This document shows, piece after piece, positions 17,026 to 25,847 of a stretch of 64,000 nucleotides of DNA. Every line of letters begins with the position of its first letter. Position 1 is the first letter of the stretch. Origin of the DNA: JAFGKK01 sp964521085 (GTDB lineage Bacteria; Chloroflexota; Anaerolineae; Anaerolineales; RBG-16-64-43); NCBI GenBank assembly GCA_964521085.1, contig CAZFPL010000017.1, forward strand, positions 1-64,000. The letters run 5' to 3'. The notes under the pieces are model-generated. The model was not told the origin of the DNA, did no database searches, and worked only from the letters and a program-made list of their open reading frames with translations. A program made the position numbers and the translations under genes.

Positions 17026-17298
17026 CTATCCCTTTTTCTTCGCCGGCGGTTTGAGGGCGTTCAGTTCCCGAAGCAACCTGCTCTTGCGGCGTGCGGCATT
17101 GTTCTTGTGGATCACACCCTTCGACGCCGCCAGGTCCAGCTCGCGGATCGCCGTGCGAATGGCGGCTTCCTTGGATTCCTTGGGGGCGGTCTTTGCGGTT
17201 CCGACCGCGGACCTTGCGCGGCTTCGGATAATGCGATTCCGCACCCGTTTCCGCTCGTTGCTTCGGATGCGCTTGATGGCGGACCGTAGATTTGCCAA
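17026..17298 (-). CDS. rpsT: Small-subunit ribosomal protein bS20
   Basis: A 90-residue, Lys/Arg-rich bS20. ANLRSAIKRIRSNERKRVRN is the family opening, and the body has VIHKNNAARRKSRL. The start is a TTG at 17298, fixed by AGGAGG five nt upstream and by the normal N-terminus; the open frame to 17562 is not coding. TTG starts are common for rpsT in other bacteria. bS20 binds 16S rRNA early in 30S assembly. Confidence 0.95.
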   Translation of the reverse strand: MANLRSAIKRIRSNERKRVRNRIIRSRARSAVGTAKTAPKESKEAAIRTAIRELDLAASKGVIHKNNAARRKSRLLRELNALKPPAKKKG

Positions 17299-17405
17299 AC
17301 TAACCTCCTGGAATTGAATGCGCGGTATTATACCCTCCCTGTTTCCGTGCTGTAAAGGTTGGGATGCGGGAGGCAAGATGGTTCCCGCCCGCGGCGCGCG
17401 TGGAA

Positions 17406-17434
17406 TTGACACATAATAATTTACTGAGTAAACT
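17406..17434 (+). promoter_or_regulatory. plsY promoter
   Basis: TTGACA (17406-17411), a 17-nt spacer and TAAACT (17429-17434). Predicted start near 17441 leaves a leader of about 140 nt that can form hairpins, for example TTCGTTT/AAACGAA at about 17467-17482. Confidence 0.65.
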
Positions 17435-17579
17435 TTCCTCCTCTCCGCACGGTATATAAAAGGATGTTTCGTTTCAAAACGAACATGGAACAGGCGGATC
17501 CTGTCCCTCTGCTTGCGGGAACGAACTGCCTGGTTCCGTGTTATAGATTTTAGAACTCTCAAACGGGAGAAGGACGGGT

Positions 17580-18299
17580 ATGAATGTTCTGTTGGCTGTC
17601 GGGATGGTTTTGCTGGGATACATCATGGGATCCATTCCCAGCGGGATGCTCATGGTCCGGCTGATAACCGGTAGGGATATCCGCCGGGTCGGAAGCGGCC
17701 GGACAGGCGGAACGAATGCCATGCGCGCCGGCGGATATGTCGCCGGCGTGGTCACCGGGATCCTGGATGTGCTGAAGAGCTTTCTTGCGGTGCACATCTG
17801 CCGCTGGGTGCTGCCCGGATATTTCTGGTTGGAGATCCTCGTCGGCCTGGCGGCCGTCCTCGGTCACAATTATTCGATCTTCTCCATCGACTGGAAGGAG
17901 ACACGTTTCGGGAGGATCCCGATCTTTCACGGCGGAGCCGGCGGGGCGCCCGCCCTCGGAGCCGCCACGGCATTCTGGTTTCCCAGCCTCTATATCATCC
18001 TGCCCATCGGCCTGCTGGTTTTTATTTTCATCGGTTACGCTTCCGTCACGACTTTGGTGGGGGGATTGACCGTTATCATCATCTTCTCCATCCGCGCAGC
18101 GCTTGGGTATTCGTCGAAATGGTATGTGGTTTTCGGAATTATCACTCTGTGCTTGATGGTGTGGTCGCTGCGGCCCAATATCGACCGTCTGTTGCATGGA
18201 ACGGAGCGCGTCGTGGGTTTGCGTGCGCTGCTGCAGAAACAAAGCGCTCCGGCGGAGAAGGGGAAACCGTCACCGGCCGATGAGCAGGATCAACACTAG
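17580..18299 (+). CDS. plsY: Glycerol-3-phosphate acyltransferase PlsY
   Basis: A 239-residue membrane enzyme that transfers acyl groups from acyl-phosphate to glycerol-3-phosphate, the first step of phospholipid synthesis. Motif 1 is GSIPSGML (residues 17-24), motif 2 is GSGRTGGTNAMRAGG, and the third loop reads FHGGAGGAPALGA where the family usually has GGKGVAT-like sequence. About five membrane segments are seen. AGAAGGACGGGT precedes the ATG. The tail overlaps the converging membrane gene by 30 nt. Confidence 0.9.
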   Translation: MNVLLAVGMVLLGYIMGSIPSGMLMVRLITGRDIRRVGSGRTGGTNAMRAGGYVAGVVTGILDVLKSFLAVHICRWVLPGYFWLEILVGLAAVLGHNYSIFSIDWKETRFGRIPIFHGGAGGAPALGAATAFWFPSLYIILPIGLLVFIFIGYASVTTLVGGLTVIIIFSIRAALGYSSKWYVVFGIITLCLMVWSLRPNIDRLLHGTERVVGLRALLQKQSAPAEKGKPSPADEQDQH

Positions 18300-19112
18300 G
18301 ATGGCGATCGCATCGATAAATAAATATTCCAGAATGACGGATTTATTCTTGGAATCTTTGGTGCGGATTTGGGTGACTCCAACCAGGGTGTGCGTGGCCA
18401 ACGCCAATATCAATCCGAACGCGACAGAGGATATCGGTAGATAGAAAAGCGGGAGCGCCAACTCCGCAACCAACAGGCCGATCCCCGCCGCAAAATAATG
18501 TTTGACCGCATTTCCCGGCTCCAATAGGTCCAGCAAGCGCAATGCAATAGCCGTCACAATGACCGCGATGAGGGGCAGCGCGAAAGCCAGCCGCGCCGCA
18601 CTGGAATGAATGGCATTCAGGAGTATGGCCAGCAGCGTCAATCCCAGGATGTTCAGACCGACGGACGCCAAATCGTAGCGGATACCCTCCTTTTCTATCG
18701 CAATATATTCGCCCACGATGCTGACGATTAAAAGCCCGGTGACCAGGACGAGCCCGAGCCACCAGCGCGGTCCGGGAGGGAACATGTTCACCGCCGCGCT
18801 GCCTCCAAAGGCGGTTATTCCGGGAAGGATCCAATGAATAGCCGTGGAGTAGGACGGTCGCGAACCGGGTCCAGGAGCGAGGGCGGGGTGCGAGCGAAGG
18901 ATGCTTTCCGATCCGACCACCACCAGCAGAGCCAGCAGGAGCATGAACAGCAGATTCCCATTGATCTCCAACACCCATTGGATATTAAAAACGGTGACAC
19001 GGAATCCGCGGCTCGGGATCTCGACAAAGCGCGACATCCCGTTGACCAGGAGAATGATCGCGGAGATCGTACTCAGATGCCGTATGTCTATTTTTATTTT
19101 ATAATTGTCCAC
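18270..19112 (-). CDS. Polytopic membrane protein of unknown function
   Basis: A 280-residue protein with about seven or eight hydrophobic helices (for example IILLVNGM, LLFMLLLALLVVVGS, WLGLVLVTGLLIVSIVGEYIA, LALPLIAVIVTAIALRLLDL) and short charged loops. No catalytic motif or known family could be named with certainty. It converges on and overlaps plsY at the 3' end, and its 5' end faces the prepilin peptidase gene on the other strand. Confidence 0.7.
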   Translation of the reverse strand: MDNYKIKIDIRHLSTISAIILLVNGMSRFVEIPSRGFRVTVFNIQWVLEINGNLLFMLLLALLVVVGSESILRSHPALAPGPGSRPSYSTAIHWILPGITAFGGSAAVNMFPPGPRWWLGLVLVTGLLIVSIVGEYIAIEKEGIRYDLASVGLNILGLTLLAILLNAIHSSAARLAFALPLIAVIVTAIALRLLDLLEPGNAVKHYFAAGIGLLVAELALPLFYLPISSVAFGLILALATHTLVGVTQIRTKDSKNKSVILEYLFIDAIAILVLILLIGR

Positions 19113-19191
19113 AAAGGGATTTTATCACGGGAAAACCGGCGAAATCCTGCTTACCCGCCGAGAACGCCCGTTCCTTGGGTCGGGGAAAAAC

Positions 19192-20001
19192 ATGATCGCG
19201 ATTCCGATTGTATTGGGTCTGCTTTGCGGCGTGTTGGTGAACGGTTTGGCGGACAACCTGATCCGGGAGGAAAACGTCTCTCTCCCCTCGTTGTTTCTAC
19301 CGCGCTGCACGTACTGCGATGCGCCGCGCAAGGTCCGCGATTGGTCGGCTGTTTTTTCGAATCTGTTCCAATCCGGCCGTTGCCTTCGGTGCGGCGCGCC
19401 CAGGCCGTTTCGAGATCTGCTGGTGGAAGCGATCCTGTGGATCGGATGGCTGGCCATCTGGTTGACCTTAAAGGACAATCCCCATGGCTTTCTCATCAGC
19501 GGGTTGATCCTCTCGACGTTCCTCCTCTTCACCGCCATCGATTTTGAACATCGGCTCGTCGTGGTCGAAGGGGTCGCACTGGTCTCGCTCCTTCTTCTCT
19601 TGGATGGATGGATTCTCGGGCCCGAAAACCTGTTCCGCATGCTCAGCGGGGGCATTATCGGCTTTACGGTTTTTCTTTTGCTCTTTTTCCTGGGCAGGTT
19701 CCTCGCCGGATTGTTAAATCTGGGTCAGGGTATCGAACCGCTTGGTTTTGGGGATGTCATTTTGGCGGCGTTGGTCGGATTCGTCACCGGATGGCCGGCC
19801 ATTCTCCTCGCCATTTTCGTTTCGATCTTTTTGGGAGGAATTGTCGGGCTGGGGTTGTCGGTTTTCTCCATCCTCAAGAAATCCCCGCTGCAAAATGCGA
19901 CGATGGCATACGGCCCCTATTTATTGATGGCCGGTCTGCTGGTTTATTTTTTTGGAGGGCAGTTCTTGGGCGGGGTGATGAATATATTGGCCGGCTTCTA
20001 A
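19192..20001 (+). CDS. Prepilin peptidase (A24 family)
   Basis: A 269-residue membrane aspartyl protease that cleaves type IV prepilin-like leader peptides. After the first helix come two CxxC pairs (CTYC and CLRC) that bind zinc in this family. The two catalytic Asp are in TAIDFEH and GFGD. There are about eight hydrophobic helices. The ATG at 19192 (MIAIPIVLGLLCG) is chosen because the longer open frame back to 19105 overlaps the divergent gene and is not family-like. No pilin genes lie in the window. Confidence 0.88.
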   Translation: MIAIPIVLGLLCGVLVNGLADNLIREENVSLPSLFLPRCTYCDAPRKVRDWSAVFSNLFQSGRCLRCGAPRPFRDLLVEAILWIGWLAIWLTLKDNPHGFLISGLILSTFLLFTAIDFEHRLVVVEGVALVSLLLLLDGWILGPENLFRMLSGGIIGFTVFLLLFFLGRFLAGLLNLGQGIEPLGFGDVILAALVGFVTGWPAILLAIFVSIFLGGIVGLGLSVFSILKKSPLQNATMAYGPYLLMAGLLVYFFGGQFLGGVMNILAGF

Positions 20002-20002
20002 T

Positions 20003-20050
20003 AAAAACCCTGCGGACCGTCCGGCCTCGGATCGATCCGCAGGGATTTAT
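20003..20050. terminator. Bidirectional terminator between prepilin peptidase and secF
   Basis: CCCTGCGGA (20008-20016) and TCCGCAGGG (20036-20044) form a 9-bp stem flanked by an A-run on the left and ATTTAT on the right, between the converging gene ends. Confidence 0.7.
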
Positions 20051-20076
20051 AAATGTCCACGGACTTGCCTAGTCCA

Positions 20077-21015
20077 TCAAGCGTTCGAAGAACGCCCGAT
20101 TCTGGAAAACCAGGTTTTCCATTCGCGGTTTTCCCAGACCACCAGGATCGCTGCGGCATTGAAGATGGATGAGTAGGCGCCGCTGGCCATGCCCACCAGA
20201 AGGATAATGATGAAATGCCGGGTGGTTGTACCTCCAAAGAGAGCCAGCGCCAATAATGTGAACAGAACGGTCAGGGTCGTGTTGATGGATCGGTCGAGGG
20301 TTTGAACAATGCTGTGGTTGACAACCTTTTCGAAAGGCGCATAGCGGTATTTCCCACGGTTCTCACGGATCCGGTCGAACACCACGATCGTATCGTGGAC
20401 GGAAAACCCGATTACGGTCAATACCGCGGTCAGAAAAAGGGAATCCGCCTCCCATCCCAGGATCAATCCCAGAATGGCCTCGAGTCCGATCAGAACCAGG
20501 ACATCATGCACCAGCGAGGCCACCGCCGCCAATCCGTACCGGCCTGCATTGGGAAGTTTCCGGAACGCAAACCACACATAGAGAGCGATCCCGACCGCCG
20601 CGAGAGCAACGGCGCCCGCGGCGCGTTGGGCTACTTCCCCGCCCACCGATGCGCCGACGTTATCGGCCATATTTAGAGTCACCCCGCCAAACGTCTCGCC
20701 CAATTTGAAAATGATTTTATCGATCGTTTCCTGATCGATCTGTTGTATCCGCAGGACAATCCCCTCCACTCCCAGGGTTTGGATCTGGATATTCTCGAGT
20801 TTGGCTTCGGTGGAGGTGACGGTGATATCTCCCAATACGGAGCGGACCTCATCCGGGGACGGAGCCTTTCCGGATTGGAAAAGGATTTCCAGCATCGTCC
20901 CGCCGGTAAAATCGATCGACGGTTTCAGTCCGCCCAGAGCCAACGCGATCAGGCCGGGGATAATGATCAGCAGGGATAATCCGAAGAACCAGTACCGCTT
21001 TCCGATAATATTCAT
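20077..21015 (-). CDS. secF: Protein translocase subunit SecF
   Basis: A 312-residue inner-membrane protein that works with SecD to pull proteins out of the SecYEG channel using the ion gradient. It has six membrane helices, the first periplasmic part with KPSIDFTGGTMLEI, and the late motifs GFSVHDTIVVFDRIREN and RSINTTLTVLFTLLALALFG. Its ATG (21013-21015) overlaps the last codon of secD by 4 nt, so translation is coupled. Confidence 0.96.
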   Translation of the reverse strand: MNIIGKRYWFFGLSLLIIIPGLIALALGGLKPSIDFTGGTMLEILFQSGKAPSPDEVRSVLGDITVTSTEAKLENIQIQTLGVEGIVLRIQQIDQETIDKIIFKLGETFGGVTLNMADNVGASVGGEVAQRAAGAVALAAVGIALYVWFAFRKLPNAGRYGLAAVASLVHDVLVLIGLEAILGLILGWEADSLFLTAVLTVIGFSVHDTIVVFDRIRENRGKYRYAPFEKVVNHSIVQTLDRSINTTLTVLFTLLALALFGGTTTRHFIIILLVGMASGAYSSIFNAAAILVVWENREWKTWFSRIGRSSNA

Positions 21016-22514
21016 CCCTCATTCTCCGTATTCAATGGGGTTTCATCCGGAATCCCGAACCAGGAATGCCGCTCGGAAAAATCGACCCGGTCCAGGACGA
21101 GGTGCAGTAAATTCCGGGTGACGAGAATGGCTGTGAACATACTGACCAGAACGCCGACGGCCAGGGTGATTGCAAATCCTTTGACGATGCTCGCGCCGAA
21201 TGTTCCACCGAACCAGATCAGGATGGCGCAGGTGATCAGGGTGGAGATGTTGGAATCCCGGATCGAAAGCCAGGCTCTTGAAAACCCCGCATCCACCGCA
21301 TCCCGCAGGACCTTTCCGGAACGTAATTCCTCTTTCATCCTTTCGAAAATTAAAACATTCGCGTCTACGGCCATGCCCACGGAGAGGATGAACCCCGCGA
21401 TGCCGGGCAGGCTGAACGTGACGGGAATCAGGCGGTAGATCGTCAAGCTGGTAAGGGCATAAAGGATAAGGGCAAGGTCAGCCAGCGCACCGGGCAGCCG
21501 GTAGTAAAGAAGCATGAACAGCGCGACCGTCAGCAATCCAATGGCGCCCGCAATCAATGACCGGCGGAGTGAATCCTGGCCCAGGGAGGGGCCGACCGTC
21601 TGCTCACGGACAACTTTGAGGGGAATGGGCATCGCGCCGTACGTGAGGAGGATGGCCAATTGCTTGGCTTGGGCGACGGTGAAACTCCCGGAGATGATCC
21701 CGCTTCCTCCCAGGATCGGTTCGGATACCGTCGGACAGGAAATGACGACTTTATCCAGAACGATCGCCAGATACCATCCGGTATGGTTCGTGGTGTACTC
21801 GGCGAAGATTTTCGCGCCGTTATCGTTGAACAAGATATCCACACCCGGATTATTGGCTGAATCTGCGCCCACTTGGGCACTTTTCAAATCCGCACCGGTC
21901 ATGATCGTGTGGTAAACGGTTCCCGGAATGGCGGTGGGAGCGATGGTTGGGGTTGCCGGGAGGTTCAACCCAGCCGCACCCTCTTCCGTCGCAATGACGA
22001 CAAAACCGAATGTGGCGGTGGCGCTGGGAGCAGGGGTGAAGGTCAGGGTCGGCGTGAAGATCGAGGAGGGCGTCCCGGTGCCGGCGGCGTTCGGTCCCGA
22101 GGAAGTGAGGTAATCGGTGGCGATGGTTGTATTTTCTTCGATGCGGTACTGGGTTTCCACAAACTCCAGCAGACCCGTATTTTGGATCAGTTTCCTGGCT
22201 TCTTCCGGATTGTCGTATCCGGGCAATTCGACGACAATTCTCCGCGGCAGGGAGACCTGCACGTTGGCTTCACTGACGCCCAACGCGTTCACGCGGTTCT
22301 CGATGACGCTCGCGGCGACCTCCATCGATTGGGCGGGGACGCTTTGATCCGCCGGAAGATCGGCCTCCAATAGAATTTGCTGCCCGCCTTGGAGGTCCAA
22401 GCCTTGGCGAATGCGGGTTTCCTGGCCGAACACCAAGATATTCTTGGGGATATTAACGACCAGAATCGCAACGAGCATGATGCCGATGGAAACCCAGGTG
22501 ATGAACCGGCTCAT
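21012..22514 (-). CDS. secD: Protein translocase subunit SecD
   Basis: A 500-residue SecD. RIRQGLDLQGGQQILLEADL opens the periplasmic P1 domain, RRIVVELPGYDNPEEARKLI is the family core, and IAGFILSVGMAVDANVLIFE is the first membrane motif of the C-terminal block. Residues 140-197 are an unusual Thr/Pro/Ser-rich insert (SSIFTPTLTFTPAPSATATF). The ATG at 22514 has GGAGG upstream; the TTG at 22553 is rejected. No yajC is adjacent. Confidence 0.95.
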   Translation of the reverse strand: MSRFITWVSIGIMLVAILVVNIPKNILVFGQETRIRQGLDLQGGQQILLEADLPADQSVPAQSMEVAASVIENRVNALGVSEANVQVSLPRRIVVELPGYDNPEEARKLIQNTGLLEFVETQYRIEENTTIATDYLTSSGPNAAGTGTPSSIFTPTLTFTPAPSATATFGFVVIATEEGAAGLNLPATPTIAPTAIPGTVYHTIMTGADLKSAQVGADSANNPGVDILFNDNGAKIFAEYTTNHTGWYLAIVLDKVVISCPTVSEPILGGSGIISGSFTVAQAKQLAILLTYGAMPIPLKVVREQTVGPSLGQDSLRRSLIAGAIGLLTVALFMLLYYRLPGALADLALILYALTSLTIYRLIPVTFSLPGIAGFILSVGMAVDANVLIFERMKEELRSGKVLRDAVDAGFSRAWLSIRDSNISTLITCAILIWFGGTFGASIVKGFAITLAVGVLVSMFTAILVTRNLLHLVLDRVDFSERHSWFGIPDETPLNTENEG

Positions 22515-22592
22515 CCGTACTACCTCCACACAACAAAATATCTGCCCGGGCAAAATCGCCTATTTCCAAAACAGGCAGAAGCCGACATTATA

Positions 22593-23426
22593 TCACTCGC
22601 GGGCAGGTTTCCTGCCTTGCAGCCAGGCCGCTTGCAGCGCGGGCAGATCCTCGACCACCCAGGTAGGCCGAATCCTGCTTTTCTTCAGGTCTTTCCGACT
22701 TGTAACCCCGGTCAGGACCAGGATGCTCTTCAATCCGGCATTCTTTGCGCCCAGAATATCCGTTTCCAGACGGTCTCCTACGGCGGCGACCCGTGCTTTC
22801 GGAAGATGTAATTTTTTAACCGCAATTTGCATCATCACCGGGGAGGGTTTGCCAATAACCTTCGGGCGGATTCCGCTTGCCGTGGACAGCGCCTCCAGGA
22901 TCGCGCCGTTCCCATGCGCGATTCCCCGCTCCGTCGGGAAGGTGATATCGCTGTTGGTGCCGATAAACCGGGCTCCATGGTGGAGATTAATCGTGGCGCA
23001 GGCAAGTTTGTTCCAGGTGAGGTTCCGATCCATGCCGCAGATGACGTAACGAGCGTCCAGCGCGTCCGCATCGGCCACCATCAGCCCGGCCGATTCCACA
23101 GCCCGGATCAGTCCTTCTTCCCCGATCACGTATGCCCGTTCCCCCGGGTGCGCGATTCTTTTTAAATATTCCGTGGTCGCCATGGCCGAGGTGAGGATTT
23201 CCTCCACGCCGGCCGCGACTCCCATCCGCTCGAGTTTGATCACATAACTCTCGGGCGTCAAACTCGCGTTGTTGGTGGCTATGATGAATCGGATTTCCCG
23301 GCCGCGCAGAAAACGGAAGAAATCCGCCACTCCCGGGAGGGCGGCGTCTCCCTCCCAGAGGACTCCATCCATATCCAGGATTAAACCGCGTACGGTTGCG
23401 AGCGATGAGTGTTTGATAACGGGCAT
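22593..23426 (-). CDS. HAD-IIA family hydrolase (NagD/phosphoglycolate-phosphatase-like)
   Basis: A 277-residue HAD-superfamily phosphatase with the IIA cap. The nucleophile motif is ILDMDGVLWEGD, motif II is FIIATNNAS, and the last motif is AVGDRLETDILGAKNAG; GTNSDITFPTERGIAHGNGA is typical of the NagD/pNPPase cap. The substrate cannot be told from sequence. It lies between secD and clpP, 13 nt from clpP, so coexpression is likely. Confidence 0.9.
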   Translation of the reverse strand: MPVIKHSSLATVRGLILDMDGVLWEGDAALPGVADFFRFLRGREIRFIIATNNASLTPESYVIKLERMGVAAGVEEILTSAMATTEYLKRIAHPGERAYVIGEEGLIRAVESAGLMVADADALDARYVICGMDRNLTWNKLACATINLHHGARFIGTNSDITFPTERGIAHGNGAILEALSTASGIRPKVIGKPSPVMMQIAVKKLHLPKARVAAVGDRLETDILGAKNAGLKSILVLTGVTSRKDLKKSRIRPTWVVEDLPALQAAWLQGRKPARE

Positions 23427-23439
23427 GTGCGGGCGGCGC

Positions 23440-24090
23440 TTACTTGGCGGATTTTCCCGTCTTGGCGGTTTTTTCCGTGGTCAGCACCTCATCCACGAAT
23501 CCGTACGCGACCGCCGCCTTGGCATCCAGGTAAAAATCCCTGTCGGTATCCCGTTCGATCACTTCCAAAGACTGCCCGGTGTGCTTGACGAGGATCTGGT
23601 TCAACAAGCTCCGTAGGCGCAGAATTTCCTTGGCCTGGATTTCCACATCCGTGGCCTGGCCCTGCGCGCCGCCCAGCGGCTGGTGCACGTGGATGGTCGC
23701 GTGGGGCAGGGCGAAGCGGTGGTTCTTGGTGCCCGCCGCCAGGAGGACCGTTCCAAACGATGCCGTCACCCCGATGGCATAGGTATAGATGGGGTTGGTC
23801 ATCTGGATCTGCTGCATCGTGTCGTAGATCGCGAGGCCGGCGTAGACCTGCCCGCCCGGGCTGTTGATGTACATGTAAATCTCTTTTTCGGAATCCTCGT
23901 GATTGAGGAACAGGAGCTGGGCCACGACGAGGTTGGCGACCACCTCGTTGATCGGCGTCCCGAGAAAAATGATGCGTTCCTTGAGGAGCAGCGAAAAGAT
24001 ATCGTATTGACGCTCCCCGCGGGCGTTGGTTTCGATGATATGGGGCACGAAAATCGGTATTCCTTCCGACGAAGGCTCACGGGTTGTCAT
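23440..24090 (-). CDS. clpP: ATP-dependent Clp protease proteolytic subunit
   Basis: A 216-residue serine protease forming the ClpP chamber. The catalytic Ser is in TASFGTVLLAAGTKNHRFAL, the His in ATIHVHQPLGG and the Asp in DTDRDFYLDAKAAVAYGFVD. The N-terminal PHIIETNARGERQYDIFS is normal. GGGAGG precedes the ATG. The C-terminus is slightly long and Lys/Thr-rich. It follows trigger factor by 26 nt, a common pairing of chaperone and protease genes. Confidence 0.95.
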   Translation of the reverse strand: MTTREPSSEGIPIFVPHIIETNARGERQYDIFSLLLKERIIFLGTPINEVVANLVVAQLLFLNHEDSEKEIYMYINSPGGQVYAGLAIYDTMQQIQMTNPIYTYAIGVTASFGTVLLAAGTKNHRFALPHATIHVHQPLGGAQGQATDVEIQAKEILRLRSLLNQILVKHTGQSLEVIERDTDRDFYLDAKAAVAYGFVDEVLTTEKTAKTGKSAK

Positions 24091-24116
24091 GTTGATCCTC
24101 CCAGATAAGATTGATG

Positions 24117-25445
24117 TCAGGATGTTGGCTGTTCCGGTGCCGCGCCTTTGCCGATCTGCACCACACGCTGGACAATCAGGCGCGTCATTACGTCATTGGA
24201 GGCAAGCTGGCGCAGCGTTTCTTCCACAGTTGCCTTGTTCTTGGATTTCCCGGAGTTCTGCGCGAAAACCGATTGGTATATCTTGAGCTGCTCGTCGACG
24301 TCCTCTTTCGAGGGCTCCAGATTCTCTTTCTTCACCAGTTCGCCCAGCAACAGGCGGCGGATGAGCTTGCGGCGCGCATCGGGTTCCAACTGTTTTCGAA
24401 GACCGGCTATTCCTTCGGGAATCGTCCGCAGGTACACGTCGAGCGAAGTTTTCCGCTGTTCCAAACGCCGGCCCAGGGTCTGAATCTCGTCGTCGATTTC
24501 ATCTTCCAGCAGTGCCGGGGGGAAGGCAATGCTTGCCCCTTCCACCATTTTATCGATGACCGAATCCGCGTATTCTTCTTCCTTGGATTCCACCGCCCGC
24601 TTTTCCAAACGGGATCGGACTTCCTTGCGGAGTTCCTCAACCGTTGTAAGTTCACTCACCGCCTTTACCACGTCTTCGTTCCATTCCGGCGTCTTGCGGA
24701 TTTTCACGCCCAGGCACTTTACCGTAAGCTGTGCCTGGAGGCCCTTCAAACGGGCGATTGGAAACGAATCCGGAAAGCGGATGGTGACCGAACGGGTATC
24801 CCCTTCGGAGATCCCCTCCAGCGCCGGTCCGGCGCCCGGATACTTTCCGCCGAGGTTATCATCCAAATCCAAATCCTGTGGGTTCTCTTCGCCTTCGAAC
24901 ACCAGGGGCTCGATCTTCCCGTCTTCCGAGAGAATCCCAGCCTGGATATTCGCCGATAGCACGTCGCCTTTTTGCGCCGGCCGCTCGACGGGGATAAGGA
25001 TGGATTGGGACTGGCGCAGCTGCTCCATCGCCCGCTCCACTTCCTCTTCGGGGATGGACGGCGCCTCGAACGGCAAACGCACGGAGCGGTACTCGCGGAT
25101 GTCGACGACGGGTTGCACCGGAACCAGGAATTCCAGCGTAAGCGGCACCCGGGAGACGATCCGCTTCATGGTCCCCACGGCGGAAGGCTCGATTTTCTGC
25201 TCTTCGAGCGCCTGGCGGTATACCTCGGGTCCGAGGGCATCCAGCGCTTCGTCGAGGATTGCATCCTCGCCCCAGGTTTGAAGCACCACGGAGTAGGGAG
25301 CCTTGCCCTTGCGGAATCCGGGAAGATTTTTTTTCTCCGAAAGTCGCCGGGCAGCTTTCTGCATGGCGGATTCGACCGCAGCGGAATCGACCTCGACCGT
25401 GACGAGCGCCTCGCAGGATTCTTTCTGCTCGACCTGTATTTTCAT
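24117..25445 (-). CDS. tig: Trigger factor (ribosome-associated chaperone and prolyl isomerase)
   Basis: A 442-residue chaperone that binds nascent chains at the ribosome exit. The ribosome-binding signature is LPGFRKGKAPYSVV near residue 42; the middle FKBP-like region is near 150-240 (GGKYPGAGPALEGISEGDTR); the rest is the helical C-terminal domain. The ATG at 25445 (MKIQVEQKES) has GGAAGGAA upstream; the longer open frame runs into the tRNA region and is rejected. Low similarity in the FKBP loop makes isomerase activity uncertain. Confidence 0.93.
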   Translation of the reverse strand: MKIQVEQKESCEALVTVEVDSAAVESAMQKAARRLSEKKNLPGFRKGKAPYSVVLQTWGEDAILDEALDALGPEVYRQALEEQKIEPSAVGTMKRIVSRVPLTLEFLVPVQPVVDIREYRSVRLPFEAPSIPEEEVERAMEQLRQSQSILIPVERPAQKGDVLSANIQAGILSEDGKIEPLVFEGEENPQDLDLDDNLGGKYPGAGPALEGISEGDTRSVTIRFPDSFPIARLKGLQAQLTVKCLGVKIRKTPEWNEDVVKAVSELTTVEELRKEVRSRLEKRAVESKEEEYADSVIDKMVEGASIAFPPALLEDEIDDEIQTLGRRLEQRKTSLDVYLRTIPEGIAGLRKQLEPDARRKLIRRLLLGELVKKENLEPSKEDVDEQLKIYQSVFAQNSGKSKNKATVEETLRQLASNDVMTRLIVQRVVQIGKGAAPEQPTS

Positions 25446-25505
25446 GTAAGAAGAATTCCTTCCTCGGGAGATATATTTCGCAACCGGCGTTGCCAGGGAT
25501 GGGTG

Positions 25506-25587
25506 TGGGGAAGGAGGGACTTGAACCCTCACGCCTTGCGGCACATGATCCTAAGTCATGCCTGTCTGCCAGTTCCAGCACTTCCCC
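25506..25587 (-). tRNA. tRNA-Leu (anticodon UAG)
   Basis: Reading leftward, GGGGAAG (25587-25581) pairs with CTTCCCC (25513-25507) as the acceptor stem. The D-loop region, an anticodon loop CTTAGGA with anticodon TAG, a long class II variable arm (TGCCGCAAGGCG) and GGTTCAAGTCC of the T-arm follow. The discriminator is A (25506) and CCA is not encoded. The long variable arm and A discriminator fit leucine. Confidence 0.93.
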
Positions 25588-25847
25588 GGCGGGAGGATTA
25601 TAGCGCGAGGGGGAAAATCCTGGAAGATGCGTTGACACGCCTTTGCGCTTCCCGTATCATTCTCCCGCCGGTTTGTGCACCGGAGGCAGCCTGAGATCGC
25701 CAACGATGTCACCCTGAGCGCAGCGAAGGGGCTGGAAAAGCTTGTAAAGATGCATCGCTTCAATCAGCATAACGGCCTTTTTCAGCGATCCCTCCTCTCT
25801 CCCCGGCACATTCCCATCTCCGCCGATCCTGCCATTGCGAGGTTCAT
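25588..25847. other. Spacer before gyrA with a possible repeat fragment
   Basis: No gene was recognised in these 260 bases. ACCCTGAGCGCAGCGAAGGG (25711-25730) is an imperfect palindrome resembling short repeats seen in many bacterial genomes. No clear promoter for the gyrA-like gene could be picked out. Confidence 0.4.
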
